This document shows, piece by piece, positions 50,180 to 53,337 of a stretch of DNA of 53,337 nt (its first letter is position 1; every line of letters starts with the position of its first letter). The translations under genes and the position numbers were made by a program. The stretch lies in IMG/VR virus record IMGVR_UViG_3300029327_000043, positions 1 through 53,337 of that record, one strand, 5' to 3'. The notes beneath the pieces were generated by a model that saw only the letters and a list, made by a program, of their open reading frames with translations, made no database searches and was not told where the DNA came from. The DNA is from a virus.

Positions 50180-52261
50180 ATGACCCCATTTCTGATTTGT
50201 AAGTTTGAAAAACCAACGCTCACCAATCTTGTAAAAGAATCGTTCGGTTCTGAATTTCCTGAAATCTACAATAAAAAACAAATCGATTATATCTGGCGCT
50301 ACCTAAGGGATTTGAGTTGCCAGACCGTGCTGCTGGAATCAGAATATATCGATCATGATTACCTCGAAGACTATACACGATATTATGTCAGAGGATTTAA
50401 CAACGCAGGCTATAAATGCGCGAGGTTACACTTCTTTAGTTCTGAGTTTGACCATGAAAACATCGATCTGATGTTGCAATTTGGTAAGACTCAAGTGCAT
50501 GAGTTGCTCAGACAACATTATCTTGGGTTTGTCATCATTAAGCCCCTGCCTAAAACCTTTATTGGCAGAACCTGCCTGAAAATCTATGACTCGCTGCAAA
50601 ATAGTGAAGAAAAGACCCTGCTGACACGCCAGTATGAAGCCAGCCTCTTTGGCATCAATTTGGTGGTGGAAAGCATCGCGTTTCAGGAGCAGGATAAAGT
50701 TGTCGCAGCCTGCTCATCCACCTCAGTGTGGTCTGCTCTGCATGCCATTCCCTGGAAGAAAACCAGAGATATTCCTTCACGCAGTGAAATCACCTCAAAT
50801 GCGATAAACCACATTGACGGTTCTAGCAATAGTTTTCCCAACAAAGAACTGACTAATAAACAGATCCTCAGAGCCATCGATTCTGAAAAGCTCCGCCACA
50901 ATTTTTCGGACCTGCGCAATTTCAGCTGGGATGAGTTACTGAAGTTAATTAAAATCCACATCGACAGTGCGCTGCCGCTGATTCTGGGCGCTCAGGTCTA
51001 CAGTATTGATGACGATAAGACCCTGATACATCAAGGGGGCCATGCAGTCACTGTGCTAGGGTATAAAGAACAGCGGGAAAAACCCGCCCTGTACGTTCAT
51101 GATGACCGACTGGGTCCCTTTGTCCGTGCAAGCTTTATGATGCTCGACGATTTCATTCGCCCGGACGATTTATCAGCTGTCTGGGGTGTTATAATTCAGG
51201 AAAAAAATGATCAAGGGGGCTGGAAATCGCCGCATGAAGTGCTGATCCCCAACAGCCTGATCTCGCTGAAACATCCAAAGGTGAGAATCCCCTACACCTA
51301 CCCACTGAACACCTGTGAACTCATCAAAAGCATGTTCCAGCAGTTCGTGGAGACCGCAATAAATAATCCCGAGGAAAAGCTTGAAACGGAATTAATCTAT
51401 TCAATTAAATTACAAGAACTGTCCAGCATCAAAGAGTCGTATAGCACTTTTAATTTCAGCGCTGAGGGCAGGAATTTATCAGAAAACATTTCCGACCTGC
51501 AAAAAGATCGAGCTGATTTTCTTAGTAAAAATAATGCCCGATTCCAGTGGGTGTGTTCATTTTCATTTACGGATAAGACACCTGTTTTTGATCTGCTTTT
51601 TGATGCGACAGATATTCCCCAAGGCAGTGCTGTCACGGCGATTTTGGAGAAAAACAAGCAGGCATCCAGGTTGCTTTACCAGGCCCTTGACGTTGCTTCG
51701 CCTGAAATTGCGGTAAACTTTCTCAACAATGAGCATTTTTACAGCCCATTGAAAAACATGCTCAGTGTAAAAAATACCCACATCAGTATGCTCACTGCAA
51801 ATGACATTGGCATTGAGGTATGGCTTGATCAAACTTATGGAAAAATACGTGCTCCTAAATACCTCAAGGTAGAAGAGTTTAATGCGGATGGCATCGCGGA
51901 CAATGCTTCTGTCAAAAAATTTTATGGCGTGGCCAACATCACCTTATCAGAGTTTATAAAAACAGCCCCGTTAAACAAAGAGGGCCATCCACAGCTCATC
52001 TGGGCTATCGCCCATGATGGAGCTTTGCTCATGGGCATTGAGTTTGAGAATCAGGGTCACCCCTTGCTGACCGGCTTTAAACCTGCTCGTATTGCCGGCG
52101 AACTCTTCTTAAAGGACGGCGAATACTATATCAACTCAAAATCTGGCCGATATAGCCGAGGTTATGCCAATACTGATACCTTGCTGTGTAATGCCATCAA
52201 AAAATTCAGGTCTACATTCAGCGAAGAAAAAATTCAAATGATCCCTATCCCTCATACGTAA
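50180..52261 (+). CDS. Large protein with papain/C39-like cysteine protease triad
   Basis: From ATG 50180 the product is 693 aa. The N-terminal third includes an Asp-rich region (SEYIDHDYLEDYTRYYVRG). A cysteine-protease-like module follows: C178 in VVAACSSTSVWSAL, H288 in QGGHAVTVLGY and D308/D309 in YVHDDRLGPF, the C-H-D order of papain/C39 peptidases. The C-terminal part (about 400-693) has no recognised domain. No ribosome site is visible at the ATG, and a TTG 27 bases upstream is in frame but inside the terminator. Function unknown; association with umuDC and a tiny acidic protein makes a defence or toxin role worth testing. Confidence 0.72.
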   Translation: MTPFLICKFEKPTLTNLVKESFGSEFPEIYNKKQIDYIWRYLRDLSCQTVLLESEYIDHDYLEDYTRYYVRGFNNAGYKCARLHFFSSEFDHENIDLMLQFGKTQVHELLRQHYLGFVIIKPLPKTFIGRTCLKIYDSLQNSEEKTLLTRQYEASLFGINLVVESIAFQEQDKVVAACSSTSVWSALHAIPWKKTRDIPSRSEITSNAINHIDGSSNSFPNKELTNKQILRAIDSEKLRHNFSDLRNFSWDELLKLIKIHIDSALPLILGAQVYSIDDDKTLIHQGGHAVTVLGYKEQREKPALYVHDDRLGPFVRASFMMLDDFIRPDDLSAVWGVIIQEKNDQGGWKSPHEVLIPNSLISLKHPKVRIPYTYPLNTCELIKSMFQQFVETAINNPEEKLETELIYSIKLQELSSIKESYSTFNFSAEGRNLSENISDLQKDRADFLSKNNARFQWVCSFSFTDKTPVFDLLFDATDIPQGSAVTAILEKNKQASRLLYQALDVASPEIAVNFLNNEHFYSPLKNMLSVKNTHISMLTANDIGIEVWLDQTYGKIRAPKYLKVEEFNADGIADNASVKKFYGVANITLSEFIKTAPLNKEGHPQLIWAIAHDGALLMGIEFENQGHPLLTGFKPARIAGELFLKDGEYYINSKSGRYSRGYANTDTLLCNAIKKFRSTFSEEKIQMIPIPHT

Positions 52262-52659
52262 GTACGGTGAAACAGGCTGCCCAGAGCAGTTTCATGCTGG
52301 CTGATGGCGGCAAGTTCGGCCATCAGCAAGATTTTGGATACGTTCTGCACAGTTTAAGCTCGCAGATAAATATGACGATGGCCTGCAGCAAGCCAGTGAG
52401 ATTGGCGCGATGCAGGTTAGGTGTCCTCTGGTACAGCAAGGGTCGTGATGGCCACAAGTAGCAGCGACAAGGGGCTGATGCGAAGGCTGCTATTGGGAGG
52501 CAACACATACTTTGGGGACACATTTGATAGGCTTTTTAAGCCATTACACCTCTGTTACTTCCTAACTAATTGCCAGCTTTCCTGTATCTTTTTCCCAAAA
52601 ATTGAGTATCGCATGAATTGTTAATTTCCGCTTTTGGCACATTCCGGCCGTTATCAAAG
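52262..52659. other. Prophage/host boundary region without gene
   Basis: About 400 bases with no convincing frame. A segment near 52506-52529 (ACATACTTTGGGGACACATT) looks like integrase core or arm-type sequence, so the right attachment site may be here, but no left partner is in the window to compare. Confidence 0.4.
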
Positions 52660-53337
52660 CTATAGGCTTTTGATTGCCTCAATCAATTCGGGCCCCTGAT
52701 TCTCCACGTTACCCACCACGCGGGAAACCGGGTGCCAGGTGAAATGGTGGGCGGATATTGCTCCGTCACCGGCAATTTCAACTGCCTGTACCCCTGTGAC
52801 ATCCTGCCTCATCCATTCCCGCGCGGCTTCGGGCGCCAAGACCAGCGGCCGGCGGTCATGAATATCGATCAGCCCATGGTCAGCAGCTGTAGTCACTATC
52901 AAAAATCCTTCGGCTTCGTCTCCGCGTTCAAATGGTGTGCTTCCGATAGCAGCCATGAAAATCGGCTGGCCATCAGCACGATGGATAAAATAGGGCTGTT
53001 TCTTGTCGCCTTCCTTTTTCCATTCAAACCAGCCGTCTGCAAAACAAATTGCTCTCCCGTGTTGCCATAGAGGCTTGAACATTCTGCTTGTCGCTGCGGT
53101 TTCTACTCGAGCATTAATCAGCGGTGGTTTATCCCACCACCCTGGTGCGTAACCCCAGTGAACGGGATCGAGATGCAGTTGCTCATCACGTTCGCTCAGG
53201 AGCAAAACTTTAGTCCCAGGTGCCACGTTGTAACGCCCAATTGGCTCAGGATCGTATGCAATGTCGCGTTCGGCCTCTTCAGCCAAATAAGCCAGGTACT
53301 CTTCACGGGTTTGGGCTTGTGCAAAACGTCCACACAT
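52660..53337 (-). CDS. yedK: YedK, SRAP-domain abasic-site DNA crosslinking protein
   Basis: The complete 225-aa product starts MCGRFAQAQTREEYLAYLAEE at the very edge of the window. The catalytic Cys2 is exposed after Met removal, RYNVAPGT and FADGWFEWKK and HDRRPLVL are SRAP family blocks. It forms a stable crosslink with abasic sites in ssDNA (HMCES family). GC-rich and host-like; taken as the flanking chromosome. Confidence 0.96.
   Translation of the reverse strand: MCGRFAQAQTREEYLAYLAEEAERDIAYDPEPIGRYNVAPGTKVLLLSERDEQLHLDPVHWGYAPGWWDKPPLINARVETAATSRMFKPLWQHGRAICFADGWFEWKKEGDKKQPYFIHRADGQPIFMAAIGSTPFERGDEAEGFLIVTTAADHGLIDIHDRRPLVLAPEAAREWMRQDVTGVQAVEIAGDGAISAHHFTWHPVSRVVGNVENQGPELIEAIKSL

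Noticed and set aside
52506-52529. Right attachment site core
   Set aside because: The sequence is suggestive, but the left end of the prophage lies outside the window, so no matching repeat can be shown; not listed as a site.
1-53337. CRISPR array, rRNA or intact insertion sequence
   Set aside because: No regularly spaced repeats with unique spacers, no rRNA-like stretches and no transposase frame with terminal repeats were seen.

Overview
The window is almost entirely a lambdoid, HK97-like siphovirus prophage in an enterobacterium. The likely host is Klebsiella or a close relative such as Enterobacter. I base this on the klebicin-type bacteriocin operon, the RecE/Nin/Rz type genes, and a yedK-type chromosomal gene at the right edge. 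The prophage integrase, excisionase and left attachment site are not in the window. The left edge cuts a leftward recE gene.

Layout. (1) 1-2116: leftward early operon, with small ATGA-coupled genes and then recE. (2) 2086-3309: immunity region, a cI-type S24 repressor between two clusters of TTTAGC-N5-GCTAAA operators, and a cro-like gene. (3) 3327-8477: rightward early genes: a YdaT-like gene, a broken small gene, O with a 21-bp iteron origin inside it, P, an HTH protein, a ParB-like protein, a Dam methylase and Ead-like genes. (4) 8632-10931: an AT-rich three-gene accessory cassette (TIGR04255-like, membrane/HTH, unknown), a candidate defence or exclusion system. (5) 11164-11556: a zinc-ribbon gene and the 3' remnant of a cytosine methyltransferase, each followed by a near-identical terminator. 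(6) 11799-15204: a complete SOS-controlled bacteriocin operon: a tail-fibre-like protein with an S74 chaperone domain, a TonB-box colicin/klebicin with a colicin E3-type 16S rRNase domain, and its immunity protein, but no lysis gene. (7) 15389-17647: ninB, ninE, ninG, ylcG, antiterminator Q, then a late promoter and terminator. (8) 17902-24020: a leftward moron, a class II tRNA with an unusual anticodon, micro-membrane genes, holin, SAR endolysin, Rz/Rz1 and further morons, including a TonB-C lipoprotein under a Fur-like box. (9) 24029-44245: HNH nuclease, probable cos region, terminase, portal, protease, capsid, head-tail joining genes, tail tube with Ig-like domain, tail chaperones, an HK97 gp15-position membrane moron, tape measure, tail tip, an SGNH-hydrolase fibre and a second fibre/lectin-like protein. 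(10) 44330-52261: accessory end with AT-rich genes of unknown function, a SLATT-like two-TM protein, an M15-type peptidase, remnants of a DNA invertase and a tyrosine recombinase, LexA-boxed umuDC, and a 52-aa gene beside a ~693-aa protein with a papain/C39-like triad. (11) 52660-53337: yedK (SRAP), probably host.

How it works together. DNA damage should cleave CI, derepress the bacteriocin through paired LexA boxes and induce umuDC. Late transcription then passes from Q through lysis and structural genes. Because the bacteriocin operon lacks its own release protein, the prophage lysis cassette is the natural candidate for releasing it.

Most structural and regulatory calls are strong. Functions of the accessory genes are inference from sequence features and position only. 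Family names and comparisons to HK97, colicin E3 and lambda are from memory, not from a search.
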